Assembly (NCBI GenBank): GCA_938014885.1
Contig: CALLQI010000004.1
Location: forward strand, 186,001-250,000
DNA length: 64,000 nucleotides
Direction: 5' to 3'
Origin: an uncultured bacterium
Lineage (GTDB): Bacteria; Planctomycetota; UBA8742; UBA2392
A program made the position numbers and the translations under genes. The number at the start of each line of letters is the position of its first letter. Positions within the stretch are counted from its first letter, which is position 1. Positions 25,701 through 33,356 of this stretch are shown piece after piece. The notes under the pieces are model-generated. The model was given only the letters and a program-made list of their open reading frames with translations. It had not been told where the DNA came from and made no database searches.

Positions 25701-26231
25701 TGCAATATCCACAGAGTCGCCGCTGGCACGAGCTGTCAGAATGGTTCCGTCAATGCGGATCGGCTGGTCGCTGGTGATCTCGACGGCGTCAATCACGCCT
25801 GCACCGGCGTCGCTCAGGTCCAGCGTTGAGCCGGCGGGCAGACGGAAGCCCGTACCCGGCGGCAGGTCGAACGTGGCCGTCGTGCCTGCGATCGTTGGCG
25901 TAAGCAGCGCCAGCAACTGCGTGTAGTTAATGGTGCTGCCGGCTGAGGCCAGCAGGTTTACCGCAGGCGTGGGCAGCGATTCGCCCGAGTAGCGGGCCAC
26001 ACTGCCGAAACCGGCAAACACTGAAATCGCGCCCGCCTGGCCGCCGCTGAAGCCCGGGTGGCCGAGTGCCGTGCCGCCGTCCGTCTGCCAGCGCACGCTG
26101 GCCAGGGAAGGCAGACTCGGGGGCGTACGCGCGCCTGAGACCTTCTTGCCCCCACCGCCCTCGTCCTCGCCGGAACATCCGGCAATGGCCAGGGCAAACA
26201 CGACACACATAACGCCGGCAAACTTGCGCAT
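22800..26231 (-). CDS. large Gly/Ser/Thr-rich repeat lipoprotein
   Basis: A predicted 1143-aa lipoprotein: the N-terminus MRKFAGVMCVVFALAIAGC ends in a lipobox cysteine, followed by EDEGGGGKK. From about residue 100 on it is built of some 30 or more imperfect repeats of 30-45 aa rich in GGxG, such as GNGGxG and SGGxxxxG, with alternating hydrophobic residues, a pattern typical of beta-helix or filamentous passenger-like proteins. No catalytic motif was seen. ATG 26231 has GGAGAG upstream. The extreme strand asymmetry (C-rich plus strand) follows from Gly codons. It is transcribed away from the HTH regulator at 26395. A surface structural or adhesive role is inference. Confidence 0.75.
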   Translation of the reverse strand: MRKFAGVMCVVFALAIAGCSGEDEGGGGKKVSGARTPPSLPSLASVRWQTDGGTALGHPGFSGGQAGAISVFAGFGSVARYSGESLPTPAVNLLASAGSTINYTQLLALLTPTIAGTTATFDLPPGTGFRLPAGSTLDLSDAGAGVIDAVEITSDQPIRIDGTILTARASGDSVDIALFHNGGTELGLVVTGTINTSGATQRAGGNVTLTSLSSVVLTGTVDCRGGAANTVAMTNARDGGSLNVFAQFGDVLHASGAFSARGGAAEGSGNGGNGGGMSITSFGNDDREFHAHLLSGGGAAVNGTAGQAGSINISWAGTGTAYVYADASGGSTTGTGAANDAASISLLASTTTFKGAALLLANGGSSAAGSGRQGAGITVVAQNFELARIHARSNGGSGISGGDGSLINLPIAAPQGSQVLDVVLDLQADGGDGSMSGGAGGGIICFTGNSASGRFVEIDASSTGGDGATAGNGANASSTDVSFGTLNDAEITIDTSGGDGATAGNAGSSQFQVVIGSKISLALTAVGGDGADAGNGGATTVTFISLTGFTHTVTSSGGVGTTTTGGNGGGVTLSGMGSNCLLAGNLSYTMHGGEATTGSGGSAGSTFIIMSGGRFVGSLNVLADGGAATAGTGNGGFGGSLFLDYGTFEGSLVVSMSGGNSVGGAAGSCQSANFFASSINASTSRFSRFELTGIGGSSDSGNGGNGASVQWSAPGGLDLTGDIEVSGGDGSVVSGNGTGGQGGFVNFTASPSPLHLNLDLVSRGGNSRGNGDAPSGGGQFYSGGQMRLRGTYDVSGGDVLGSGSGSGGSAGTLNFTSAFDVHVSGTFVGVGGSALAGDQGGLGSIVNLNSSQGKITSTANYTLSGGAGNTGNGGTAGNFVLDCPQGALTVSGQITAIGGDSAGGTGGMTAGIQVSNCTSLAWTANYTGRGGNSATGQGGGAGSVSMSVGTGGGSLGGTFVLNGGNAGTNMDGGSTSGFGIASAGTTFTISGQLTANGGTSAAGTGGSSTGFFLSGTADLVVSGQVRVHGGASTTGTGGNAGNVNVSGPGALTVSGTIEGFGGSGATGADGPSFNLGNDGSATVTLTSTARIRANAGAPAGMPGLITLDPTGAGPANPNLVEQAGSVLETRNGAGTNTNNVTRD

Positions 26232-26259
26232 GAAACGCTCTCCAGGAAGTTGTGAGATG

Positions 26260-26269
26260 ACTCGCGAGT
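26260..26269. promoter_or_regulatory. palindrome ACTCGCGAGT between divergent genes
   Basis: A perfect 10-base palindrome lies 28 bases before the Gly-rich lipoprotein start and 126 bases before the HTH regulator start, in a 163-base divergent spacer. It is a candidate operator, perhaps for that regulator. No -10/-35 elements could be placed with confidence. Confidence 0.35.
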
Positions 26270-26394
26270 GTATACGCCGCCACCCGCTGGTTGTCGATGC
26301 AGCGCGAGTATGCGCAGCCGCCACGCAAACAGGGACAGCCGACCACCCCGCTGCTAACATTGGTGTCCCCATTCGGGTACAGACAGGAGGGGTG

Positions 26395-27870
26395 ATGCCG
26401 CATCGCGAATCCGCCGTCGAGGAAGCCCTGCGCACTCGCCTGCATGAAATCACCCGCCGCTACCCGCAGGCCGAAGTTGCGCGTCGGTTGGGCATGCGCC
26501 GCAGCACGGTCAACCGTTATCTGCTCGGGAATCGCATCCCGGCCGCGTTTCTGGCCGGTATCGCCCGCGAATTCGGCGTCAACACCGCCTGGCTGATGCT
26601 GGGCGAAGGCGTGCCCTGGATCGCCGATGTGCGCGCCGACCAGGCCTCCGTGGGCAAGGGCCTGCTGGAGCTGGTGCAGGCCATGGAGCGCGTCTCGCGG
26701 CTGCGCCTGGGTGCCCTTACCGGCAAGACCGAGGCCGCGGCCCTGCGTGAGTTGTCTGAGGCCATGCAGAGCCACGAACGCATCAGCGCCCGCCTGGCCG
26801 AAAAGTCCCGCGAAACCTACCGCAAAGTGATCGACGACTGGCTCGCTGCCGTGAAGGCCGGCGACAGGGAACTCTCCAACCAATTGGCCCGCGCGGCCGA
26901 ACAAGTCGCCCGCCTGTGCCCCGACCCGATCCTCAGGCGCGGCCACGAATCCATGCTGGCGGCCCACATGCAGCTTTGCGGCCGCAATGAAGACTCGCTG
27001 GTGCACCGCAAGAACGTGTTTGCGGCCAGCGTCGGTGATTCGGGCAAGCTGGACGCCAAGGGCATCAGCGCCGCGATCGGGCTTGCGGTCACGCTGGACG
27101 CCTTGAGCCGCACCCGCGAGGCGCGGGGAGTGCTGAAGGCTGCTCTAAGCCTCGGGCATGACCAGCGCGACAGCGTGATCTACGCGCAGGCATCGGCGTT
27201 CCTGGGCTGGACTGACCTCGAGCTGGGCTTCATCGGGCGTGGCATGAAGCGCTTGCACGCGGCCATGGCCCGCGCCGCGCAGGGCGAAGGCTCTGAGAAT
27301 CTGCGCATGTCCATCGCGTACGGCAGCTATGTTTCAGGTAGTTGCGAGCTGGATGGCATGATCGTGCTGTGCCCGCTGCCGCTGCTGGGCAGGCTGCGCG
27401 GCCTTGCACCATGGTGCCTGAACCAGAAGCGGCTTGAGGCCTTTGCCAGGCAGTGCGAGCCTTTGCAGGATCGCGACAGACCCGAGACCCGCATTCTTCG
27501 CGCCCACCTGGCGGCAGTGCAGGGCCGCCACGCCCGCGCGCAGGCAATCTGGCGTGAGGCCGCTGAGGACACGGCAGCGCGCCGCGGCGAGCCCCTGGGG
27601 CTTGATTTCACGATGTATGCCATGCGCGCGCACCTGCTGCTGCTGGCCGGGCGCAAACCGCAAGCCCGCGAAGCCCTGGAAGACGCCGAGGCCGTCCGGC
27701 GCAAGGTGCCCGCCGAGATCGCGCTCGATTGCCACTGGCTGCGGCTGCACTGGCGCAACGCCGCACTGTTGTGCAAGCAGGGCGACAAACTGCGGCGCAA
27801 GGCCGCACGCTTTTACGAACAGTCCGTAAAGCGGGGCCTGCAGGCCCATGCGGTAAAGGACGCCGGATGA
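26395..27870 (+). CDS. HTH (XRE-like) regulator with TPR-like C-terminal domain
   Basis: A 491-aa protein. Residues about 8-62 form a helix-turn-helix of the phage-repressor/XRE type (EVARRLGMRRSTVNRYL, then IAREFGVNTAWLMLGEG). The remaining about 420 residues are helical and resemble TPR or MalT-like repeats (ARGVLKAALSLG, SAFLGWTDLELG, AREALEDAEAVRRK), suggesting ligand- or protein-binding control. ATG 26395 follows AGGAGGGG. It is divergent from the lipoprotein gene and 50 bases before the next secreted protein gene, so it may control both. The ligand is unknown. Confidence 0.75.
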   Translation: MPHRESAVEEALRTRLHEITRRYPQAEVARRLGMRRSTVNRYLLGNRIPAAFLAGIAREFGVNTAWLMLGEGVPWIADVRADQASVGKGLLELVQAMERVSRLRLGALTGKTEAAALRELSEAMQSHERISARLAEKSRETYRKVIDDWLAAVKAGDRELSNQLARAAEQVARLCPDPILRRGHESMLAAHMQLCGRNEDSLVHRKNVFAASVGDSGKLDAKGISAAIGLAVTLDALSRTREARGVLKAALSLGHDQRDSVIYAQASAFLGWTDLELGFIGRGMKRLHAAMARAAQGEGSENLRMSIAYGSYVSGSCELDGMIVLCPLPLLGRLRGLAPWCLNQKRLEAFARQCEPLQDRDRPETRILRAHLAAVQGRHARAQAIWREAAEDTAARRGEPLGLDFTMYAMRAHLLLLAGRKPQAREALEDAEAVRRKVPAEIALDCHWLRLHWRNAALLCKQGDKLRRKAARFYEQSVKRGLQAHAVKDAG

Positions 27871-27920
27871 TGCCGATGCCGGGCCATGGTATGCTGCACG
27901 GGCCGGGGCCGGAGCCAACC

Positions 27921-28778
27921 ATGCGTATGAGCGTTCCATTACTATTGCTGCTGATCGTGGGCGTTTCGCTGGCGCAGGAAAAGCCCACCCAACCGGCCAA
28001 AGACGTGCGCGTTGAATACGGCCTTGCCGTCTACAAGCTTGGCGAAAAACACGCCACCGACAAACAGGCCGGTGAGGCAATCGACAGCTTTTGCAAGTGG
28101 CTGGGCGACCAGGTGCCAGGTGCGACGTTTGCGCGGCGCGGTGTTCGCAACCAGCCCGCCGATGCCTTGAAGCTGCTGCAGGATGAGAAGTCCACCGTGG
28201 CGCTCGCGATTGTCAGCCCGAGTTTTTACGCGGCACACAAAGACACCCTGAAGCTGAAGGCGATTGCTGAGGCCCGCCGCAATGACTTTGATGGCGAGCA
28301 ATTCACGCTGGTCGGCAAGACCGCCACCGACGCCTATCCGTCCGGAAAGAAGGTCGCGACCAGCATGACCGCCGACCTGGACTGGCTGAACAAAGTCGTC
28401 ATGCCCGCGCCGGAAGGAATCAAGCCCGTGGAATGGGTGCAGTACGACAACCTGTTCGATGCCGCCTACGCCATCATCGACGGTGAAAAGGGCGCTCCGG
28501 ACATGCTGCTGCTGGACCGCGTGACCCTGGACAGCTTCACGAGGGAAGCCGAGTTCAAGGCCCTCAAGCACGGCCTGAAAAGCGAAATGTTGCCGCAGGA
28601 CCTGCTGGTTGAATTGGACGGCCGCCTGGGCGACAAGTCGGCTGCCGTGGTAAAGGCAGTCGGTGCACTGGACCAGACTGAAACCGGCAAGAAACTCGGC
28701 GAAACGCTGCAAACCCCGCGCATGCCCGCCCCGGACACCGCGCGCCTTGAGAAAGCCCTGAAGAAGTTCAAGCCATGA
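27921..28778 (+). CDS. periplasmic PhnD-like solute-binding protein
   Basis: A 285-aa protein with a clear signal peptide (MRMSVPLLLLLIVGVSLAQ) and a fold-type pattern like phosphate/phosphonate-binding (PhnD) proteins: YGLAVYKLGEK at the N-terminus, a central SPSFYAAHKDTLKLKAIAEA and a C-terminal VVKAVGALDQT. No permease or ATPase gene lies nearby, so an ABC transport role is unproven; such orphans can be sensors. ATG 27921 was chosen for the signal peptide and GGAG 7 bases upstream. Its stop overlaps the next gene (ATGA). Confidence 0.6.
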   Translation: MRMSVPLLLLLIVGVSLAQEKPTQPAKDVRVEYGLAVYKLGEKHATDKQAGEAIDSFCKWLGDQVPGATFARRGVRNQPADALKLLQDEKSTVALAIVSPSFYAAHKDTLKLKAIAEARRNDFDGEQFTLVGKTATDAYPSGKKVATSMTADLDWLNKVVMPAPEGIKPVEWVQYDNLFDAAYAIIDGEKGAPDMLLLDRVTLDSFTREAEFKALKHGLKSEMLPQDLLVELDGRLGDKSAAVVKAVGALDQTETGKKLGETLQTPRMPAPDTARLEKALKKFKP

Positions 28779-29629
28779 CCACCCCCGCCAAGTCCCGCAA
28801 GCAAGTGGCAGGCATCTGCTCGGCGGTGCTGCTGTTGTTGGTGATGGGCGGGGTTCTGTTCGTCGCATGCCGCCAGGTGCCTGACAACACGCTGAGCAAC
28901 GCTGCCGGTGACTCAGCCAGTTACGAAAAGCTCGTGGCCGACGCCCGCAGCACCTTCGAAACCACGCCGCGCAGCCCGGAAAGCGTCGAGAAAGCGGCCG
29001 CAAGGTTTGCCGATGCGTTCAAGGTCCGCAGCGACAGCTATGCCGACCTGGTATACGCCGCCCGCGTTTGCACATGGCTGGCCGAGCATGCGGTGGGCAA
29101 GGACGCGCGCAAGCAGCACACCAACACCGGGCTGATCTACGTGAACACGGCCTTGAAGCTGATTGCCAGTGGCCCTGAAGCCACGTTCTACCACGGCGTG
29201 CTGGCGGGCTTCCTTGGCGACTTGGACAACACCTACGGCCTCGACGCGGTGAAGAAGATTGAAAAGGACATGACCGCGCTGATCGCCGCAGGCCAGGACG
29301 TGAATCACGGCGGCCCCCACCGCGTGTACGGGATGCTGCTGCTGCGCGCGCCCGGCCCCCCCACCAGCATCGGCAGCCTGCGCAACGCCAAGAAGCAACT
29401 TGAGCAAGCGCTGGTCGTCGCGCCCGACTGGCCTGAAAACCACCTGTATGTGGCCGAGATGGAGTTCGCCTGGGCCGACGAAAAAGACCTGCCCGAGTTC
29501 GCACAGCAGGCCCGCGAACGTTTGCAGAAGCACCTGCTGGGCCCGGACGCCAAGGCACCCGCCGGCATGCAGTTCGAGTTCGCCGCCTGGCAAGCCAAGG
29601 CGCGAACGCTGCTTGCCGAGCAGGATTAA
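28775..29629 (+). CDS. TRAP-transporter TatT-like TPR protein
   Basis: A 284-aa protein with one N-terminal hydrophobic helix (about residues 12-31) ending in VACRQ, which may be a lipobox or a signal anchor. The rest is helical, with ALKLIASGPEATFYHGVLAG and AKKQLEQALVVAPDWPENHLY segments like the TatT (TRAP-associated TPR) family. Translation couples to the PhnD-like gene. The pair may form a periplasmic solute-binding or sensing unit. No TRAP membrane subunits are visible in the window. The domain call is moderate. Confidence 0.6.
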   Translation: MTTPAKSRKQVAGICSAVLLLLVMGGVLFVACRQVPDNTLSNAAGDSASYEKLVADARSTFETTPRSPESVEKAAARFADAFKVRSDSYADLVYAARVCTWLAEHAVGKDARKQHTNTGLIYVNTALKLIASGPEATFYHGVLAGFLGDLDNTYGLDAVKKIEKDMTALIAAGQDVNHGGPHRVYGMLLLRAPGPPTSIGSLRNAKKQLEQALVVAPDWPENHLYVAEMEFAWADEKDLPEFAQQARERLQKHLLGPDAKAPAGMQFEFAAWQAKARTLLAEQD

Positions 29630-29631
29630 CG

Positions 29632-29662
29632 CAGTACCCAAACCCCAAGCCCCAGACCCCAA
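29632..29662. repeat. degenerate CCCAAG-type tandem repeat in a short intergenic gap
   Basis: The gap before tatD reads as four imperfect copies of a 6-7 base unit (CCCAAA, CCCCAAG, CCCCAGA, CCCCAAC). It occupies the place where a ribosome-binding site would be expected. Related low-complexity tracts occur at 38276, 45405, 46350, 60103 and 61323. Confidence 0.7.
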
Positions 29663-29665
29663 CTC

Positions 29666-30445
29666 ATGCTGTTCGACACCCACTGCCACATCAACTTTCC
29701 GGACTACGGCGGCGAACTGCCCGAGATGATCGGCCGCGCCGAGGCTGCAGGCGTGTCGCGCATGCTGTGCATCGGCATGCTGCCCGAAGGCGGCCGCGAG
29801 GCACTGGCGCTGGCGAGGCGCTTCCCCGGCAAGGTCTACGCCAGCGTGGGCTGTCACCCCTACGACGCGATGCACTACACCGACGCGATCCACGCCGAGT
29901 TTCGAGAGTTGCTGGGCCAGCCCGAAATGATCCTGGTCGGCGAAATGGGCATCGACACCGTCAAGTCGCCCTCGCCGATGCTGGCGCAGGAGGCGGCCTT
30001 TGAGCGGCAGCTTGAGCTTGCCGGTGAACTGGACCTGCCCGTGTGCATCCACAGCCGCGACGCATTCCCGATCTGCGAACGCATCATCCGCAAGGTGCAC
30101 CCGCGCGGCTTCAAGGGATTCGCGCACTGCTTCAGCGACGGCCCCGACGAAGCGCTGGGCTGGCGCGAACTGGGCTTCAAGGTCAGCTTCGCTGGCCAGA
30201 TCACCTTCAAGAACAAGAGCGCCGACCCGATCCGCAACGCCGCGCTGGCGTTGACGCCCGAAGACGTGGTCGTCGAGACCGACTCGCCTTTCCTGTCGCC
30301 GCAGCCTCAGCGCGGCCGCCGCAATGAGCCTGCGTTTGTGCAGCACACGGCCGCCAAACTGGCCGAACTCTGGGGCCTCAGCCTTGAGGAAGTCAGCCGC
30401 CGCACCACGGCCACCGCGTGCAAGGTGCTGGGCCTGTCGGCGTAA
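29666..30445 (+). CDS. tatD: TatD family metal-dependent DNase
   Basis: A 259-aa TIM-barrel hydrolase with the metal-binding motif FDTHCHINF at the N-terminus, GEMGIDT, PVCIHSRDA and TDSPFL, all as expected for TatD deoxyribonucleases acting in the cytoplasm in DNA repair or quality control. The length is normal. A low-complexity repeat replaces the usual ribosome-binding site just before the ATG. The N-terminal FDTHCH sequence supports this start. Confidence 0.9.
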   Translation: MLFDTHCHINFPDYGGELPEMIGRAEAAGVSRMLCIGMLPEGGREALALARRFPGKVYASVGCHPYDAMHYTDAIHAEFRELLGQPEMILVGEMGIDTVKSPSPMLAQEAAFERQLELAGELDLPVCIHSRDAFPICERIIRKVHPRGFKGFAHCFSDGPDEALGWRELGFKVSFAGQITFKNKSADPIRNAALALTPEDVVVETDSPFLSPQPQRGRRNEPAFVQHTAAKLAELWGLSLEEVSRRTTATACKVLGLSA

Positions 30446-30465
30446 ATCCCTTCAGTTGGCGGGCA

Positions 30466-30488
30466 CCGCATGACGAAACAGCATGCGG
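30466..30488 (+). promoter_or_regulatory. hairpin overlapping the ribosome-binding site of the next gene
   Basis: CCGCATG (30466-30472) and CATGCGG (30482-30488) form a perfect 7-base stem with a 9-base loop. The right arm covers the first bases of GGAGG (30487-30491), which serves the GTG at 30496. It may act as a weak tatD terminator or as a translational brake. Confidence 0.35.
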
Positions 30489-30495
30489 AGGCCCC

Positions 30496-31368
30496 GTGCG
30501 CTGGCTGCTGCTTCTGCTTTGTTGTTCGCACCTTGCCGCCGTCGAGATCCATGGCGACGACGCGGACACGCTGCGTTTCACCCGACTGGCGTTGTTGCAG
30601 CAGGACGTGCGCGATCATCTGGGCGTGGAGGTGGGCAAGTACCTCGACCTTGACCACGCGTGGCTGGGGCGCGGCGACTTCCAGGGCGGCGGTAAGGCCG
30701 AGGCGATGGTTCTGTTGCAACGCGGCACCAAGCGTGCCGCACTCCTGTTTGACACCGCGAACTCGGAACTGCTGGCCCGCGAGCTCTCGACGCAGCAAGG
30801 TTTCGTTGCGCCCGCGGTGCGCAAACACCTGGGGCGCGCCTATGCCGCCACCACCAGCACCCGCACCAATGAGCTCGGCTGGGGCACCCGCACGTCGCAC
30901 GAGCTTAGGCTGCTTGGCCTGCACAGCGGCGCATTCGTTGAGGCCGCGGCCCTGACCGAAACCGCGTCGGTCACCTGTGCCGACGGCCGCTACCGACGTA
31001 GTGAAAGTGCCGTCTGGCGTGACGACGGTGACGCACTGTTGCTGCAGGTGACCGTGGCCGAAACCCTGGATGGTACATCGCTCGCTGAGACCTCCACGAT
31101 CACCCGGTGCTTCACCCGGGACCATGCCGGAAGGCTGCGCGGGGCCGCCGGGGCGGAACAGCCGCCTGATACCACCGCACGTCTGGCAATCGCCCGCAAA
31201 CTGGAACGCGAAGGACTTGCGCAGGCTGCCCTCGCCATCGCCCGCGACGCCGAGACGGCGGCTGCGGCGCACGGCATCAAGGAAAGCGACGCGCGGCGCC
31301 TGGATGCCCGCGCGCTTATCGCGCGGCTTGAGGCCCCGCGACCGGAGGCGACGGTTTCGCGCCGCTAG
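30496..31368 (+). CDS. secreted protein of unknown function
   Basis: A 290-aa protein not recognised as a known family. The N-terminus VRWLLLLLCCSHLAAVE is a signal peptide. The body contains EAMVLLQRGTKRAALLFD and ARELSTQQGFVAPAVRK, with a helical C-terminal third. GTG 30496 was chosen because GGAGG lies 5 bases upstream and it gives the signal peptide directly. The last 53 bases overlap the glycosyltransferase gene on the other strand, and no terminator lies between. The function is unknown. Confidence 0.65.
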   Translation: MRWLLLLLCCSHLAAVEIHGDDADTLRFTRLALLQQDVRDHLGVEVGKYLDLDHAWLGRGDFQGGGKAEAMVLLQRGTKRAALLFDTANSELLARELSTQQGFVAPAVRKHLGRAYAATTSTRTNELGWGTRTSHELRLLGLHSGAFVEAAALTETASVTCADGRYRRSESAVWRDDGDALLLQVTVAETLDGTSLAETSTITRCFTRDHAGRLRGAAGAEQPPDTTARLAIARKLEREGLAQAALAIARDAETAAAAHGIKESDARRLDARALIARLEAPRPEATVSRR

Positions 31369-32329
31369 CCCAACGATCAGGCCGCCGGAGCAGGTGCAGC
31401 GCGGCCAGTATCCGGTACTTCCAGTAACGCCGGCGCAGTGTGCGAAGGCCCGGCGTGACACCGGACATCTGCTGGATCAGCGCCAGCCGTTCGCGCGCGC
31501 CCGCAAAGTCGCGCCGCAGCAGGAAGTGCCTGACAGACCCGCCCACCTCGCGCGCGACGCGGTCACGCCAGGCGTCTTCGTTCCAGGTAGGCAGGTGCGC
31601 GCACTTTTCTTTCACCAGGGCCACGCACAGCCGCGACATCTCGTGGCGGCGCAGCTGTTTTTCCCAGGTTTCCGCGCTGATCATCGAACCCGGGGTACGC
31701 TCATAGGTGCCGAGCACTTCGGGCACCGAAGCGTACGTGCCGTGGTGCACCATGCGCATCAGCCACTCATGGTCCATCTTGTTTCGCAGCCGCGTGTCAA
31801 AGCCGCCGGTGGCGATGTACAGCTCACGCCGCACCACGATGCTGTTGGTGTGCGCGCTTTGCTTGCCGCGTGTCACGGCCTCCACGTTGCGGCCCTTCAG
31901 CAGCCGCTCGGCCGAGCTGGGGTAGGTCTTGATGCGGCCGGGGGCCTTTTGCTTGGCGATGAAGCATGAGGCGATGTCCGCCCCGGTTTCAGCCAGCAGT
32001 GCCATCTGGCGCGTCAGCTTTTCGGGGTACCAGGTGTCGTCGTCGTCGAGGAAGGCCACGAACTCGCCGCCGGCCTGCTGCACGGCGGCGTTGCGTGCGG
32101 CCGAAAGCCCGGCGTTTTCCTGGCGCAGCGGCTTGAAGCTCACGCCGACCTGCGCAGCCTCTGCAGCCAATGCCTGCATGACGGCCGGGGTGTCGTCGGT
32201 GCTGCCGTCGTCCATGACCACGAGTTCAAGGGGGCGGTAGGTCTGGGCAAGCACCGACCGCACCGAGCGCGGCAGAAGGTCGCTGCGGTTGAATGTCGGA
32301 ATGATCGCGGAAACAAGCACGTCTTGCAT
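31316..32329 (-). CDS. family 2 glycosyltransferase
   Basis: A 337-aa GT-A glycosyltransferase: SAIIPTFNRSDLL and VMDDGSTDDTP for the nucleotide-sugar site, ENAGLSAARNAAV, and FLDDDDTWYP as the DxD metal motif. The C-terminal part has MDHEWLMRM, close to the acceptor/ED region. No membrane segment is present, so it is a soluble or peripheral enzyme for surface glycan synthesis. It is divergent from the epimerase gene, and a similar glycosyltransferase follows that gene, so the three probably belong together. Donor and acceptor are unknown. Confidence 0.85.
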   Translation of the reverse strand: MQDVLVSAIIPTFNRSDLLPRSVRSVLAQTYRPLELVVMDDGSTDDTPAVMQALAAEAAQVGVSFKPLRQENAGLSAARNAAVQQAGGEFVAFLDDDDTWYPEKLTRQMALLAETGADIASCFIAKQKAPGRIKTYPSSAERLLKGRNVEAVTRGKQSAHTNSIVVRRELYIATGGFDTRLRNKMDHEWLMRMVHHGTYASVPEVLGTYERTPGSMISAETWEKQLRRHEMSRLCVALVKEKCAHLPTWNEDAWRDRVAREVGGSVRHFLLRRDFAGARERLALIQQMSGVTPGLRTLRRRYWKYRILAALHLLRRPDRWASGAKPSPPVAGPQAAR

Positions 32330-32417
32330 GGCAGTCTCGGTCGTAAGACTAGCATCGGTGCGTTGCGCTGTCGCGGGCGCGCTTTACCGGGCCGCGCCGC
32401 GCTGGTTTACTTGCGGC

Positions 32418-33356
32418 GTGAGCGACACGGGCACAATCCTCGTCACCGGCGCATCCGGCTTCATCGGCAGCCACGTCTGCGACGCCTTGTTGCAGGCCGG
32501 CTTCACGGTGCGCGGCGCTGACAACCTTTCCACGGGCCATGCCGGCAACCTGGCTGATGCAAGGCAGCACCCGGATTTCAGCTTGCTCACGGGCGACCTG
32601 GCCGAGCCCGCGTTCTGCGAGCAGGCGTGTGCGGGCGCCAGCCATGTGCTGCACCTTGCGGCCTACGCCAGCGTGCCCGGCAGTATGCGCGACCCAGCGC
32701 GCTGCCACCGCGACACCGTCACGACCACGATCAACCTGCTGCACGCGGCCAGGCACGCCAGGGCCACTCGCTTTGTGCTTGCCAGCGCAGCCGCCGTGTA
32801 CGGCGAAACGCCCAAGGCGCCGGTGGGCGAAGACATGGCGCTGGACCCGCTTAGCCCCTACGGCGCCGCCAAGGCCGCAGCCGAAATGTACGTGCGGGCC
32901 TTTGCCCACGACGGACTGGATGGCGGCAGCCTTCGCCTGTTCAACGTGTACGGCGCGCGCCAGCGGCCCGATGCGGCATACTCGGGCGTGATCACGCTGT
33001 TTGCCGACCGCCTGCGACGGGGCCAGCCTGTGACCGTCTTCGGCGACGGCGGGCAAACCCGCGATTACATCCACGTCAGAGACATTGCCCGCGCATTCCT
33101 GCGCGCCTTGACGTGTAAAGAACCCCTGCGCGGCCGCGCGTTCAACATCGGTACCGGCCAGGCGATCAGCCTGCTGCACCTGGCCGACGCCCTGGGCCGC
33201 GTGCTGGGCATTGAGCCGGTGATTGAATCGCAGCCGGAGCGCCCGGGCGACATCCGCCACTCGTGGGCCGACACCGCACGCGCCCGCCGCGTGCTGGGCT
33301 TCAGCGCCGAAGTGGACATCGCGGCCGGGCTGCAGCTTACGCTGGGGCAGCCATGA
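32418..33356 (+). CDS. NAD-dependent sugar-nucleotide epimerase/dehydratase
   Basis: A 312-aa extended SDR. It has TGASGFIGSH (NAD-binding), HLAAYASVPGS, a catalytic YGAAK motif (SPYGAAKAAAE), RLFNVYGARQRP and the DYIHVRDIARA segment of UDP-glucose 4-epimerase-like enzymes. GTG 32418 was chosen because it begins just before the TGTILVTG strand, and earlier codons would extend into the divergent gene's promoter. The stop overlaps the next glycosyltransferase (ATGA). It probably supplies an epimerised UDP-sugar for the neighbouring transferases. Confidence 0.85.
   Translation: MSDTGTILVTGASGFIGSHVCDALLQAGFTVRGADNLSTGHAGNLADARQHPDFSLLTGDLAEPAFCEQACAGASHVLHLAAYASVPGSMRDPARCHRDTVTTTINLLHAARHARATRFVLASAAAVYGETPKAPVGEDMALDPLSPYGAAKAAAEMYVRAFAHDGLDGGSLRLFNVYGARQRPDAAYSGVITLFADRLRRGQPVTVFGDGGQTRDYIHVRDIARAFLRALTCKEPLRGRAFNIGTGQAISLLHLADALGRVLGIEPVIESQPERPGDIRHSWADTARARRVLGFSAEVDIAAGLQLTLGQP

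Noticed and set aside
24579..25829. Plus-strand open frame inside the Gly-rich lipoprotein gene
   Set aside because: A result of the strong strand asymmetry of Gly codons; there is no signal peptide or domain.
28913..30346. 477-codon minus-strand frame over the TatT-like and tatD genes
   Set aside because: Both plus-strand genes have recognised motifs; this is a shadow.
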